Program-made: the position numbers and the translations under genes
The notes under the pieces: generated by a model
Told to the model about the DNA's origin: nothing
The model's database searches: none
What the model saw: the letters and a program-made list of their open reading frames with translations, nothing else
Assembly (NCBI RefSeq): GCF_030272615.1
Contig: NC_081405.1
Coordinates: 606,766,677-606,830,676 of the forward strand
Length of the DNA: 64,000 nt
DNA from: Cryptomeria japonica
Taxonomy: Eukaryota; Streptophyta; Pinopsida; Cupressales; Cupressaceae
Direction of reading: 5' to 3'
Shown here: in pieces, positions 22,043 through 34,977 of the stretch
Layout: the number at the start of each line of letters is the position of its first letter
Position numbering within the stretch: position 1 is the stretch's first letter

Positions 22043-24216
22043 ATATCAAATAAATATTAAGATTGGAAGGAACTTCATAAGATCATAAGTACAAATATGG
22101 TTGCGAAATTTGAGAATAGAAAAGACACATCAATAGCCCAAAATTAAAGAATAAATTTGGTTGAAAATTTTAGTTGGAGTCATGGGATACGTCTTCAAAC
22201 AACCTAGACAATCATAGGAAACACATGAGGGGACTAAGGTAGATGTGACTAGCACTTATAAATAGAAATATGAAGAAGCTAAAAATAAAAAAAGATCACA
22301 TAATACTCCCCAAGTTTATTCCATTCAACTCTAGAGAATCTATCCACATAATTCCATAGAGTTTTAATTTTGGAGGATCTTATTCTCAAAGATGGAGTAA
22401 ATAAATTGATTGGATTAAAGAAGCTCAATGCACGATACATCCACGATGAGGACCTGGTCAACTTGTATGAAATGGGTAGCAATTTAATGATTGGTAATAT
22501 TATAGCCAACAACCATCTAAAATAAGACTATGATCAACAAGCCATCAATGCCATGTCTTCTTTTGAAAAACTCTCAAAGGTTGAACTACTAGTAGTGCAA
22601 TAGATACAAGAAGTTAAAGAAGAACAATAAGTTAGAAAAGGCATTTGACCAATATCATACATGCTTATACAAGAATAAAATGGATCCATTCATCAACTTC
22701 ACCAATTCAAATAGTAATCTCCTTGTGAAACAAGAAGAAGACAGAATGATCCAACAATTAACAAGTGGATTGATAAGATTCTATGTGTATAATCCAAAAT
22801 GGATCACAAAAATGTATCAAACATTAGAAATGTAACTCTTTGTTATGTCAAACTAAATATGATGGGAGCTACCCCTAATAATAATTTACCCAAATATATG
22901 TATAAATAAAATCTAATATAAATAGAACTTAAGCAGCATAATTATTCTTTACTTCTTTTAATTATGTAAGAGTAGGTATAAATGCTTTATACCATGGAAG
23001 ATTGATTTAATCTTATAGCCACCTAAGATCTAGGCACTTCATGAAAGTATAAGAGAGGTTAGTCATGAAATAATAAATGATAGACTAATAAAGAATACTA
23101 AGATTGCAAAGGGGACCCCTTGGCTATATAGGCAAATATGAACATATAATTGCATAATATTATGAAATGTGTCTTAATACTATGACTAGAGATAACTAAC
23201 ATGATAAACATTAAATGACCTAGGAAACAAGAATTAAATGTCAAGATAAGGACACATGAGAACTAAGACTTTTGGAAAGATTATTAGGACCTAAGTGATG
23301 ACTATTCTATGTGTACCCTGAGTAAACTTAAGTAGCACAAATGAAAAGGACCTAGGTGAAGAATTAGCTAGGTAAAACACCCTTTTCAAACCAATACCCC
23401 CCCTTAAGTGCAACTTAGGGAGAATGTACACAAAAATGTAAATATAGGTCCTAACTACTTGCCATGTTAGGTACTCATGTACAAATGCAACGCAATGGAA
23501 TCTCTCACAATCGAGAAAAAATAGAAAACTCAATGGGACAAAACTCCACTCCAAAATAGAGATGAAAACAAATTGTTCTCAATGAAAAATAAGATGGAAA
23601 AAACCCATGAGAGAAAAAAGCTCCCCATAAGAGAGAAGAAGAATGAGAGAGATCATATAGCCCCTGCTCAATCTAGATTCCCTTGTAATTATGATGAATG
23701 CTCGATAATGAATATTGAATATCCAATGTTGTTGAACAATTCTCCTCCCATTAGGAAGAAACAAAACTAAGATGGTATGCAAGATGTCTTCTCATTCCTA
23801 AAAGGAAGATGAGGGAAGAAGGATGAAGTGTGATGTGTCTAAATTATGTTCAAGTGTCTACATGTCAATGTTAAAAGTTGTCACAATCAAATCATTCATT
23901 CTAGACCACACTAACAAAGATGGAAATCGTTAATCATCAAGAAAATATGTAGAGTGCAATCCAAAGACAAAGATATCTCCTTTGAAGACAAATTGGCCTC
24001 CTCCAAATGTTTCTCAAGTGTATCCACACCCATGTCGAATTGTGATGAATGATCATGTAGAGAATGAATAAGAGGGTTGGAGTGTTCCCTCAAACAATTG
24101 AAGAAGGATAATCTCCATTAAAGAGAATATGAATGTCTTCAATGATGTCTCCCAAATCTAAAATGTAAGACTCCACAAACAAACTTGCAATTTTTAACAA
24201 GTGACCATCCCATGTA
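22043..24216. other. no gene recognised
   Basis: About 2.2 kb between the LINE remnant and element C. The patch at about 22620-22850 (plus strand, KMDPFINFTNSNSNLLVKQE and on) looks coding-like but I cannot name it. A short minus-strand frame at 23911-24093 has no known domain. CCCCCCC near 23400 is a small C-run. Confidence 0.4.
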
Positions 24217-24221
24217 GCCAT
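24217..24221. repeat. target-site duplication GCCAT (left) of element C
   Basis: Matches 38362-38366. Confidence 0.9.
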
Positions 24222-25572
24222 TGTTGGAGATTGTTGGTTGAGTGCTGCAAATATGTGCTTTAAGGTTGTTTGAGAGATGTGTTGTCATTGATGTCAACAT
24301 ATTTTATTTGTTTGGTGCAGTGTAGTTTATAAGTTGGTTTATGTTGTATGTTGATGATCAATGGTTGCAGATTAAAGGGTTTGTAGATGATTATCTCTAG
24401 TTGATTCAATGCATGATTCAAAGGTCCGCATGAAGATTTGGTTGAGTTATGAGTATCTCTATTATGACTAGTTTTCTTGTTGTTTCGTGATACTAAAGTG
24501 TTAGTAGTTTGATCTGCATTACTCTGCACTATAATATATTTTTTTGCAGATTTGAGAATATGTTTGGGATGTTGATATGTGTTCCAAATAGTGGTTCATG
24601 ATTCGGAGGTCTACAAGTGATTTTTTCAGGTTGACAGTCATTGTTGTTAGTATTATTGAGATAGAGTATAGAGATGATGATGATTCTTGTAATTTGAGTT
24701 GGTACGGATGTTGTTGTGATAATTCATGATGCTTATGGATGTTTCTAGATCGTATGCCTTTTGTGTTGATGGTCTGCATTGATCGTTGAGCACGTTATTG
24801 ATGATTTTCTTTGGTTTGGTGGTTGTCTTCATGTTCTTGGCTAACATGATGATTGTAGCATGTTGCAGAGGTTAGAGACATAATTCTTGGAGGTGTTTCA
24901 TGTTCGAGGTGGTGATTTAGGTCCATGTTATGTCTTAGCCGACATTGTTTTGGTCTGCATGTGATATTGTAGTGTGTATGGCTATATTCTTATAATTAGG
25001 TGATGAGTGTTGAGTTGACCTTGATGATCTTGATCCAAAGTTGATGTCATGTATAAATAAATGTAATAATCATGTAGAGAGGTGTACGGTGTGTGAATAA
25101 TGTATTGATCTTTTGGAAGCAAAACAAAAGTATGGAGAAGATATTGAAAGTTGTAATGTGCTTAACCAAAACCATAACCAAGCATTGAGGATTCTATTTC
25201 TTAGTTCATGAGTTTCTAGAAGTGATCCAAATCTATTTGTAAGGTAGTGAGCCTTCCCAAGGTTGTAGCCCTTTCTTGTTTTTTTAGCAGTGAGCTCTAG
25301 GTAGTGTGCCTGAATGCATGTGTATTCCCCATTGTAATATTTTATATACTTCTAATAGGGTATCCTCGTATTGTGGGTAAGTTCCCACCATGGTTTTTCT
25401 CTTGACCGGGTTTTTCACATCAAAAATCTTGGTGTTGTCTATGTTCATGTTGTGTTGATGATTCATGCTTTCATTGTTAATTATTAGATCTAAGTTTAAA
25501 GTAAGTTGTTGCAAGTTTTGGTGACAACTGATTCACCCCCCCCCCCCCCTCAATTGTTTTCTTTTTTTATCA
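24222..25572 (+). repeat. element C 5' LTR
   Basis: Pairs with 37000-38361 over its length. It ends with a 14-C run (25536-25549) and TTTTTTTATCA. Confidence 0.92.
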
Positions 25573-25590
25573 ATTCATATAAGAGTAGGT
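25573..25590 (+). other. decayed primer-binding site of element C
   Basis: TTCATATAAGAGTAGGT right after the LTR resembles the initiator-methionine tRNA site TGGTATCAGAGC with several changes. Confidence 0.45.
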
Positions 25591-25627
25591 TTCTTCGGAG
25601 AAGTTTAACAACTTGAGGTGATCCGAG

Positions 25628-26702
25628 ATGGCAACTTACAAGAAGGAGAGTCTGAGATTTTATGGAAATAATTACTCTCTTTGGAAGAGACGGATGGAGT
25701 GTCACTTGAGATGCATTGGTGAACCCTACTGGACAATTACTAAGAACCAATATATTGTTCCTCGAAATGGTGCCACAACTATGAATGATATCAAGGAAGG
25801 TGAACATAACATTAGGGATAAGGAAGCTTTGTTGAGTGCTCTGACACACTTTGAGATGACAAATGTTATGGAGTTGCAGAGTGCTCATGAGATCTAGAAG
25901 AAGTTGGAAACCCTATATAAAGGTGGCAACTATGTGAAGATTTCCAAATTGCAGTCTTAAGGGTAAATATGAGATGCCGAAGATGAGCGAAGATGAGAAT
26001 ATCACTTTTTTTATGCAAAAAGTGAATGAACTTGTGTGTAATACCATATGTGACAGTGGAATATTGGAAGAATTAGATATTGTTGCTAAAGTGCTCAGAT
26101 CCTTACCTATAACATAGAAACGCAAAGTTGATGCTATTCAGAAGATCCAGACTTTGACTAATGTGACCAGAGACATGTCAATTGGTAAGCTTGCTACCTT
26201 TGAATTGAGCGAGTTTGGATACTCTCTTCCTAAGACAAAATCTGCATTCAAAGCTACTATTTTCGGGAAGTAGAGATATGATCTAGGTGAAAGTTATTCT
26301 AAGAGGATATCTAGATATGAGAAAGAGATGAAGGAACTTGAAGAAGAAGAGAAAGATCTTGAGGAGCTTGAAGCTCTTATTGCCAGAAGATTGCCCAAAG
26401 GAGCCAGTAATTATGAAGGTAAGTTTTCTCTTAAATGTTTTTCATGTAACATGATGGGATGTGCTTCAAGGTGTCCGGAAAGAGTTCCTAAGAAAACTTA
26501 CAAGCCTAAATATCAGAAGAAATGCTATTATCTTGCTGACGAAGGTGTGACAGATGATGGATCTGACAAAGGGAATTCAAGTGATAATGAATGGGTGTTT
26601 ATTGCTATCAAGGAATATGATCCAATACCAACTAATCCTACTAGCTGCATGAATGTGGAAAGAGCTTTGCTACACAAGTTAAAGAGAAAGATGAATGGGT
26701 GA
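25628..26702 (+). pseudogene. element C Gag, broken
   Basis: It starts MATYKKESLRFYGNNYSLWK, the usual copia Gag start (UBN2-type capsid), with the first stop at 25895 and a frame change near 25960. Later parts show MPKMSEDENITFFMQKVNEL, VAKVLRSLPIT, FELSEFG and a Glu/Arg-rich EALIARRLPKGASNYEGK. The zinc knuckle reads CFSCNMMGCASRCPER, so its histidine is lost. The frame ends at 26702, just before the protease site. Gag packages the element RNA. Confidence 0.85.
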
Positions 26703-26738
26703 TAATGGATGCTCTCATCATATGACAGGTGATAAGGA
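26701..26738 (+). pseudogene. element C protease start, cut by element E
   Basis: In the plus-one frame the sequence gives DNGCSHHMTGDKD, the copia protease active-site region; the usual DSG is DNG. A small deletion puts it out of frame with Gag. The protein would continue at 33672 beyond E. Confidence 0.75.
26734..26738. repeat. target-site duplication AGGAT (left) of element E
   Basis: Matches 33667-33671; lies inside the element C protease sequence. Confidence 0.9.
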
Positions 26739-27654
26739 TTGTTGGAATCCAAAATCACTAAGAGGGGGAATGAATAAGTGTTATGCCGGTGAGATTAATT
26801 TTTACCTTATTAATAAAACAACTTAGTAACCGGTATGCATAAAATTAAATGACAACAAGTAATAATGATGCAACCACGGGAACGAAACATCATAACACAA
26901 AGATTTATACGTGGAAAACCCCAAAGAGGAAAAACCACTATGGGATTGGAGACCCACAATATCTATCCACTGGCCAAATTAACAAATAATACATGAGGGG
27001 TCTGCACATGCAGGAAGGCACACTTCCTAGAGCACACTTCTCATCACAAAAGGAGCCTCACTGACTACAAATACCAAATATGGAGTTACAAACAAAATTT
27101 TGAACTCAAAATATGCATTTGCTATGTTGGATGAGTTCTAGTTTAAGCACTACCTATACAGGTTAACATTGTTCCCTTCTATACCGGTAACATTATTTGC
27201 TTCTCAATCCTCTTAACCACCAACCAAGACCAACTAAAGATCATTACATTCGCATTTTGTTGATCAAGATCACTCACATGATATCATATAACCTATGTAT
27301 CAAAAATGACCTAACCGGACTTACTTAAATACACTTTACAAACATAAACATAAATGCCTTATGTTGACTTACAATCATATTTACAAAAGTGATTACATGT
27401 TGGCCTAGACAAAATATAAACATTAATTTATGTGACTATTTCCACCTCCACGTTACGCTTGCCGGATCAATCTCCTATGTCGGCCTCTGTGTATCGGTTC
27501 CTAGTTTGTCGGTTACCCTGAATGTCGGCTACCTTGAATGCCGATTGTCGAAGCATGAATACCAGTGAGTACCAGATAAGTAACCAACCAAAAAATAATG
27601 TGTGTTGCCATCAATGACAACACCATTATCTCGGATGAGTGTCAATTTCCAACA
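26739..27654 (-). repeat. element E 3' LTR
   Basis: Closely matches 32770-33666 with scattered differences. On the minus strand it follows the polypurine tract. Confidence 0.92.
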
Positions 27655-27677
27655 ATCTCCCCCTTTGGGATTGATGG
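27655..27677 (-). other. polypurine tract box of element E
   Basis: On the minus strand CCATCAATCCCAAAGGGGGA plus GAT, then the LTR start TGTTGG. Nearly the same box is used by C (36977-36999) and D (51373-51395). Confidence 0.85.
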
Positions 27678-27936
27678 CAACACTTATGTGAAAAATGGAT
27701 TCAATGAAGTGTTGTTTCGATTCCTTGCCAAAATGGATTTCCCAATATTGATCCCACTCCCCTTGAGCTATACATTACTCATATCTCCCTAATTATTTTT
27801 CACATCAACCTCTCGCCCTTTCACATCAATGCCAAAGATGGGGTAAATGAATAATGAATGAAATAATTAAATCAAAATTGTGTTTACCAAAGCTGAATGT
27901 GCTTGAAAATGTCCGAATAAGCACCCTTCAAAAATG

Positions 27937-30900
27937 TCAAGTATCCCAACCAGATTTAAAGGTCCTCAAAATTGATACCAGTCCATTCAGGATGTAAGCA
28001 TGAATTTCTACCTCTGTTAGATCTTTCAATGTGGGCTTACCCATCTGCTCTATACACTCTCTCTTATGAAGCAACAATGTATTAAGGTAGGGACTAACCA
28101 ATCCTCTTAGCTCTCTTTCCTGTCGGATCAAACTGTCCTTATCCTTCTCCAGGGCTGAAATCTCAGATTCAAGAAGCAAAATTTGACCATCAACAAAGAT
28201 GGTCAATGACTCCGTACCACCAAAACTGACTAGAAGTTGTTCAATTTTATCCTTATCCGCCTTTATCTTATTATCTAGGTCTGCTGATAAATTTGTTGTG
28301 TTAGTACAAGACTGATATATATGACTCCATTGATGAGGAGCTTCATCAATCCTTATTAATTCCTCTGTCAAATTAATCTTGTCGGATGCAATCATATTGT
28401 TATAGGTGACCAATCTAGCCGCATTGTTTCTTTCTATAAGTTGTCGGTTTGATACTTGTTGTAGAGTTTTATACTCTTTAGCAATATATTATGTCAAACC
28501 TCTTAACTTACTAGATGGACTTCCATCCTAATATATCTTACATTTTGGTGCAAGTTGCTGCAAAACTGGAATTTCTTGATCAATGACCTGTTTATCTTCA
28601 GATCCTTCCTTCATTAATTTCTGAGCTACAACAAACATTAGTTCAAAATAGCTCAGTTTCTCAATGTTCTTCTTCTCAAAATATACTTGACTGAATGATT
28701 CAAGTGCCAAAAATGAATGACTATCCAAAATTTTTCCAGAGGATTCAACCTTATGACTTGTACTAATGGCTTGGCCACTTGGTGCAATAACCTGCTCTAC
28801 CTTGACCTCTTCCATATGTGCACTTGTTATTGGAGGTTCAATATCCTCAACCTATTTATTAACTTCCTCAACATCAATGGCCTCTACATCTGGAGTGATT
28901 TGTTCGTGTGTGACCTACTTAACATGTACAACATCAATTTCCGGTAAACCAACCTCAACACCCTGTACAAATGGTTCAACCAGAGGAATGTCCTCAATTA
29001 TTTTCTATTCCAAAACTGGTGGATCCATACCTAATATTCCCTTACCCTTATCATCAGCTGATATGTCTTGAATACTAGACTTAGGAGGGAATTCTGGTGG
29101 AGTAAATAAATCAGGTTTATCTATAAATAAATTTACCCATGCCTCGTGGGTTTCCTTGACTATTTCATTCACTCTACTTGCCATGAGACTCACATGTCGA
29201 TGTCTGCTCCGGAAAATTGTTTTATTAGCAATTTCAAGACACTGTTGTATGTCCTCATCAGTGATAGCTCCACATATAGTTAACAATTCCTGCATCCTTA
29301 TATGTTTATCCTCTTCAATAGCAGACAATCTCCTAGCATCTAATTTATTGTATAATTATGTCAGTATTTTCTTTTCTATCTCTAACAAGGCTTTCTTATA
29401 TATGTCTAGATATAACAAAATTGCTTCTTCAATTTGCATTTGTTCTTTATCATCCATATGTATATAATAGTGTTGTATATTATTCAAAACTCCATCCTTT
29501 GTAATCTGATCTACTAATTCATCTACAGACAAAGGAGGTATAACCTTAACACTCTTACCGGATTCTAATTCTACATCCAAGTCATATTTCTTCTTCTTAC
29601 TAGGAGTAGAAGAAAACTCCTTAACTGGTTTCCTCTTCTCTGTAGGCTTCCTCTCTTTCAAAAATTTCTTTGGGGTTGCCAGAGGGGTGACCTTTTCTTT
29701 TTGTTGTTTCCCTTCCTCAAGCTTCTTCCTTTGAATCCGTATGTAAGTCTTAGGAATCTTAGGGGGCTCATCTTCAATCTCAGAACCAGATGCAATAGGG
29801 GCAATATAAGTCTCTGGTTTCTTCCTCTTCATTACACCCTAGTTGGTTGTTGTTGCCGGTGAGGCCTGAACTACTACCAGAGAAGATGATTCTGCTAAAC
29901 CAATGATTTGTTCAATTTCATAGGACATCTTCTGGACATCTTGTCCAACCTTCTTGATTTGTCCTTCCCTTTTCTTCTTGCTAAAACCTATATGTACTTC
30001 ATATTCCTTCTATTTGGTTGTTCCAAAGGTTTTCTCCTTCTCATTGACCATGGAATTAATAAGCATCTTGACATACAATTCTAAGATTTGTTCATCAACC
30101 TCATATCCCATTTCAGTTACCCAGATGGTTCTGGAATGCACTGCCTCCATCAAAGTTTCATCCTTTTTCACCATAAAACATATGTCTGAAGAGTATTTGT
30201 CAACTATATGCTTAGGAATTCTTACACTCTACTTCATTTCCTTTTGAAATGATTTAAAATAACCCCACATAATGGAGTCTCTATTCGGTCCCAAATTCCT
30301 CAAAGCATCCTTAATTTGCTTGCCTAACAGTATAGCAAAAACCCATTGTCTCTTACTAGACCCTGGTAACTCATTCAAAAAGAAAAGCATTAAACATACA
30401 ATGAGATTCCCATACCGGAATGTACCTTTCTTCTCTCCCTTAATCATTCCCAAATTCAGAATTAACTCATCGCGCATCCACTGACAGAGATCATATTTCT
30501 CATTCTCCTTAACCATTTTGTGTGCATAGTAGATACAAGAGCTAGCAACAAAGTTCAATCGGTTGGATTGGGTTACCTTGTAACCGATGATCATGCTGAC
30601 AAATTGAACATCTTTGTCCTTGATGGTGTTGATTCGCATTGATAGGTTGTCAGAGGTGGCACCGGTTAACTTGTTCACCTCATTGTTTGAAATCTTCTTC
30701 TTTCCTAGTGTTTGGCCAGCCTGGGGCAAACTGGTGATTGCACGAATAGCCTCCTTGGTGATTTTATAGGGCCAATATAGCCATATGAATTCGACATGGA
30801 CTCAGATTAGCACATACCAGATCATCTCATCCTCAAACTCGGCCATCTCCAGAATATCGATGAAACCCTGATTCTCCACAATTTGAAATTCCAGTTTCAT

Positions 30901-31161
30901 CAACCCATCCTTGTTCAGCAAGGTAGTCCTGTACGTTGTCTTAATCTTCGAAGATCCTAGATCCTCCAATGTGAAATGAATATATGTTCTTGCATCCTCC
31001 ATATAAAGAAATCCATCTAGAACCATAGAAAACATGTCGATTGATTCATTGACCTTTGCAATTTGAGGGCATTCCTTGAATTCCGAACGTGGATGATCCT
31101 TAATATCCACCACAATAGGGGTAGCTAAATTTACCAAAGTGGGAGCAGATCCAAATGTCAT
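27937..31161 (-). pseudogene. element E long frame of unknown function (1,074 codons)
   Basis: One minus-strand frame from the ATG at 31161 (MTFGSAPTLVNLATP) to a TGA at 27937, with ten in-frame stops and no frameshift I can see. Stops are TAG at 30229, 30010, 29839, 29005, 28915, 28852 and 28528, TAA at 29356 and 28489, TGA at 30802. The N-terminal third has YKITKEAIRAITSLPQAGQ and a DLCQWMRDELILNLG segment, a pattern I associate only loosely with transposon-linked plant proteins of unknown function. The middle is Lys-rich (KRKPVKEFSSTPSKKKK), then acidic, and the end looks helical or coiled (LLESEISALEKDKDSLIRQE). No enzyme motif is visible. Confidence 0.8.
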
Positions 31162-31543
31162 TTTGATTGTAGAAAGATATCTTGAAAACAAAGAAAATAC
31201 CTCGCAACCTTCATCGGTGAGAACAATAGAAAAATCCACTTTGAAATCACTGGAAATTGATTGAAAGCGCTTTTAATCGCCTTTGATCACTTTAGACTCG
31301 CTCTGGTTTGCTCTGAATGTTGTGTGATAAAAAATGAAGCCATTTTCCCTTTTATTCTGCAGAACCCTAATTTCTCATTAACATTAATGCATGTCAGCAT
31401 ATCATACCGAATTCAAAAATCCATTATCTCAGTATTGGTGAACCTTCAAATTTACTTCACCAAAGTCTGAAACAAACTTTCAAACCACTATCGGGGGTAT
31501 TGCAAGATCTGTCAATAATTAACCTCCCCCTAAGGCTAATGCC

Positions 31544-32701
31544 TTAGTTACCGGATGAGTTTCCTGTCAATAAAGGTACATTTTGCTCTGTTGGTTGAGT
31601 AACTGATGTATTTGCCTCTGTTGATTGATCTTTAGATTTTCTAACCCATTTCCTCTCATGCTCCTTCCAGATATCATCAACCTTTTGATTTCCCTTCTCA
31701 TCATTTCCTACCGGATTATTCTTGCTTCTGCAATATTTAGCAATGTATCATATTTTGTTGCATGCATAGCAAGTGACATTGTTCTTCTGAATTGCCTTGT
31801 TGTATCCTTGATCATTCCTTGACCTACATTGATTAGCCATATGTCCAAACTTTCCACATGCATGAAAAATCACATTCATTATGCAATCTGATGTTCAATG
31901 ACCATACTTTTTACAATTGGAACACTGACTGGGAACTGAATTATTATCCTGATTTGCTCTATTCCTGCATTGACTTGCCCTATCGCCAAATTTATTGCAA
32001 AAAAAACATCTACCATTGAATTTATGTGCATTGGTTTGCCTTACCGATGACTTTTGATTCTGATTGACAGGTGGATTCTCCTGATTTTTCTTCTAACCAA
32101 TTGCCTCATCTTCATTTGCAGTACCAGAGCTTTCTCCATGCTCAAATCCAAGACCTCTAGTGTCTCCCTTGTGCCTTTGATCCTTCAATAATTCATCAAG
32201 CTTTGCAAAACTAGCCTTAAACTTATCTTTGTACTCATTTGCAGTATTCAAATCTCCTCTTATGATTGTCATCATTCTTTCCAACTCTTGCTCATTGTTT
32301 TGAGATTGTACCAATTCAGTTTTCAACATATCATTATCATGTGCCAACCTAATGCATTCTTCAGATCTATCTTTTAGAGATTTGGAAATATTTTCTTCAT
32401 TATTCTTCTAGTCTTTAATCTCTTTAGACATCCTCACAGTTAGGGCTTTCATTTAATTCTTCATGACACCATTCTCCTGACTCAACTTTTGACATAATTC
32501 CTTAAGGGCATTCTTCTCTTCATCATCTGAATTCTGTAAAAGTTCCTTCATTTTGGCTTGGGTAAATGACAACCTTTCTTGCAGGGTAAGAATGAATTCC
32601 TTTGCGAAGTTTAACTCATCTTGCAACTTCAAATTCTTCATCATTTCAGCATCATAGTCTTCAAGTGCTACTTCAAGTTATTTCTCTATGCTCATCTCCA
32701 T
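31544..32701 (-). pseudogene. element E gag-like protein: coiled coil plus four zinc knuckles
   Basis: Minus-strand frame from the ATG at 32701 (MEMSIEK) to a TAA at 31544, with about five in-frame stops and no shift. The first part is a long Leu/Glu/Lys coiled coil (ELNFAKEFILTLQERLSFTQ, later ELVQSQNNEQELERMM). A KLDELLKDQRHKGDTRGLGF segment then leads to four CCHC-type units: CFFCNKFGDRASQC, CSNCKKYGH with a stop then TSDC, HACGKFGHMANQC (first Cys lost), and CYACNKIWYIAKYC (two positions changed). The normal copia capsid part is missing. It likely bound RNA. Confidence 0.82.
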
Positions 32702-32755
32702 GGAATCCAAATTCAAGATCTTCCTCAAGCTATTAGACTTACTCCAAGGCACCAA

Positions 32756-32767
32756 GCTTTGATACCA
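32756..32767 (-). other. primer-binding site of element E
   Basis: TGGTATCAAAGC on the minus strand, two bases inside the 5' LTR end, one base off the plant initiator-methionine site TGGTATCAGAGC. Confidence 0.85.
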
Positions 32768-32769
32768 AT

Positions 32770-33666
32770 TGTTGGAATCCAAGAACACTAAGAGGGGGGA
32801 TGAATCAGTGTTATGTCGGTGAGATTAATTATTACCTTATTAATAAAACAACTTAGTAACCGGTATGCATAAAAGTAAATGACAGCAATTAATAATGATG
32901 CAACCATAGGAACAAACACCATAACACGGAGATTTATACGTAGAAAACTTCAAAGAGGAAAAACTACTGTGGGATTGGAGACCCACAATATCTATCCACT
33001 GACCAAATGAACAAATATTACATGAGGGGCCTGCACATGCAGGAAGGAACACTGCCTAGAGCACACTACTCATCACAAAAGGAGCCTCACTGACTACAGA
33101 TACCAAATATGGAGTTACAAACAAAATTTTGAACTCAGAGTATGCATCTACTATGTTGGATGAGTTTTAGTTTAAGCACTGCATGTACCGGTTAACATTG
33201 TTCCCTTCTATACCAGTAACCTTATTCGCTTCTCAATCCTCTTAACCACCAACCAAGACCAACTCAGATCATTACATTCACATTTTGTCGATCAAGATCA
33301 CTCACATGATATCATATAACCTATATATCAAAAATGACCTAACCGGACTGACTTAAATACCCTTTACAAACATAAACATAAATGTCTTATGTCGGCTTAC
33401 AATCATATTTACAAAATTGATTACAAGTTGGCCTAGATAAAATATAAACATTAATTTATGTGACTGTTGTCACCTCCACATTACGCTTTCTGGATCAATC
33501 TCCTATGTCGGCCTATGTGTACTGGCACCTAGTTTGTCGGTCACCCTAAATGTCGGTTGTTGAACCATGAATACCGGTGAGTACTGGATAAGTAACCAAC
33601 CAAAAAATGATGTGTGTTGCCTTCAATGACAACACCATTAGCCCGAATGAGTGTCAATTTCCAACA
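32770..33666 (-). repeat. element E 5' LTR
   Basis: Pairs with 26739-27654 and abuts the primer-binding site, which fixes the element as minus strand. Confidence 0.92.
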
Positions 33667-33671
33667 AAGGA
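33667..33671. repeat. target-site duplication AGGAT (right) of element E
   Basis: Matches 26734-26738; element C coding resumes right after. Confidence 0.9.
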
Positions 33672-34977
33672 TAAGTTTGTGAGTATGGAAAAGTATGAAG
33701 GTGTAGTAAGGTTTGGTGACGATAAAGCCGATATAATTTGTGGTAGAGGATTAATTTCTCTTGATAGTAAGCATAATATTGATGATGTCTTATATGTAGA
33801 AAGTCTAAATCATAATCTTTTGAGTGTTGGTCAGATGGTTGACAAGGGATATGATCTTCAATTCAAGAATGGAAAATGTAAAATCTTGAGTAGCTCCGGA
33901 ATTATGATTGCATCAGGTACAAAGACAAAAGGTAATATCTTTCATTTTAATAGTGCTTCTAAAAGGTGTTTGATTGCTCGGATTGATGAAAGTTGGTTAT
34001 GGCATAGAAGGATGTGTCATGTGAATTTTGATAGCATGGTTAAGATACGTTCTACTCAGGCGATGAGAGATCTTCCTAAATTGATGAAACCTACTAATTC
34101 TATATGCAAAGAATGTCAATTAGGAAAGCTAACCAAAGTTACTTTCTAGAGTAAAAAACATTTTTCTAGTGGATTCTTAGATCTTGTGCATACTGATTTA
34201 TGTGATCCTTTTAGAGTTAGAAGATTGTAGGGAGAGAGATATTTCATCTTGCTAATTGATGATTATTCTAGGATGTTGTGGGTTACTTTCTTAAGGGAGA
34301 AGTCTAAAGCTTTAGAGAAGTTAAAGATCTTCAAATCTATGGTTGAGACTAAGATAGGTTTGAAGCTAAAGTATCAGAGATCTGACAGAGGTGGTGAATT
34401 AATCTCCATTGAATTCAATACAATTTGTAAAGAGCATGGGATAAAGAGACAACTATCTGCTCCAAGAACCCCTCAGCGGAATGGAGTGGTGGAAAGGAAG
34501 AACATAACAATTCAGGAAGCTTCTAGGACAATGATGATTGAAGGAAATGTTATGCATGTATATTGGAGAGAAGCTTTGAGTACAGTTGTTTACACACTTA
34601 ATCAAATGCATATCAAAGGTAATACTAGTAAGACTCCTTATGAATTATGGTTTGGTCATGCTCCTACTATTAGATATTTCAGGATTTTTGGAAGTAAATG
34701 TTATATTAAAAGGGATGAAGATTTAGGGAAGTTTGATGCTAGATGTGATGAAGGTATATTTCCTAGTTATTCCACTAAAGGCAAGGCCTACCAGTGTTAT
34801 AATAAGAGATTGAGAAAGATAGTTGAGAGTGCAAATGTCAAAGTCGATGAAGGCAATGAATATCAATCTAGATCTTCCGAATATGATTTAGATGAGCAGA
34901 ATGACAGTTCAGGCAATGGGAAGCAATTTTTGAACCAAAATTTAGTTCAGATTGTTCCAGTGAATTCAGGAAATTAG
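33672..34977 (+). pseudogene. element C protease end, pre-integrase and integrase
   Basis: The frame resumes at KFVSMEKYEGVVRFGDD and runs through the protease end and the GAG-pre-integrase segment. The zinc site is intact: WLWHRRMCHVNF and ICKECQLGK. The catalytic triad is also intact: LLIDDYSRMLWV, YQRSDRGGEL and PQRNGVVERKN. TAG stops at 34147 and near 34227, and the final TAG at 34975, break it. The C-terminal part has YELWFGHAPTIRYFRIFG. Integrase would insert element cDNA. Confidence 0.92.

Larger units (their letters stand above)
26739..33666 (-). mobile_element. element E: LTR retrotransposon without pol, with two unusual frames
   Basis: LTRs of 916 and 897 bp with 8-bp inverted ends (TGTTGGAA and TTCCAACA), a primer-binding site next to the right LTR, a polypurine tract next to the left LTR and an AGGAT duplication define a 6,928-bp element on the minus strand. 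Inside are a gag-like frame with coiled coil and four zinc knuckles (32701-31544) and a 1,074-codon frame of unknown function (31161-27937). No protease, integrase, reverse transcriptase or RNase H is visible, so it must rely on enzymes from elsewhere. Confidence 0.92.

Noticed and set aside
28717-29467. Plus-strand frames opposite the long frame of element E
   Set aside because: The minus-strand frame is far longer, collinear over 1,074 codons and bounded by the element structure.
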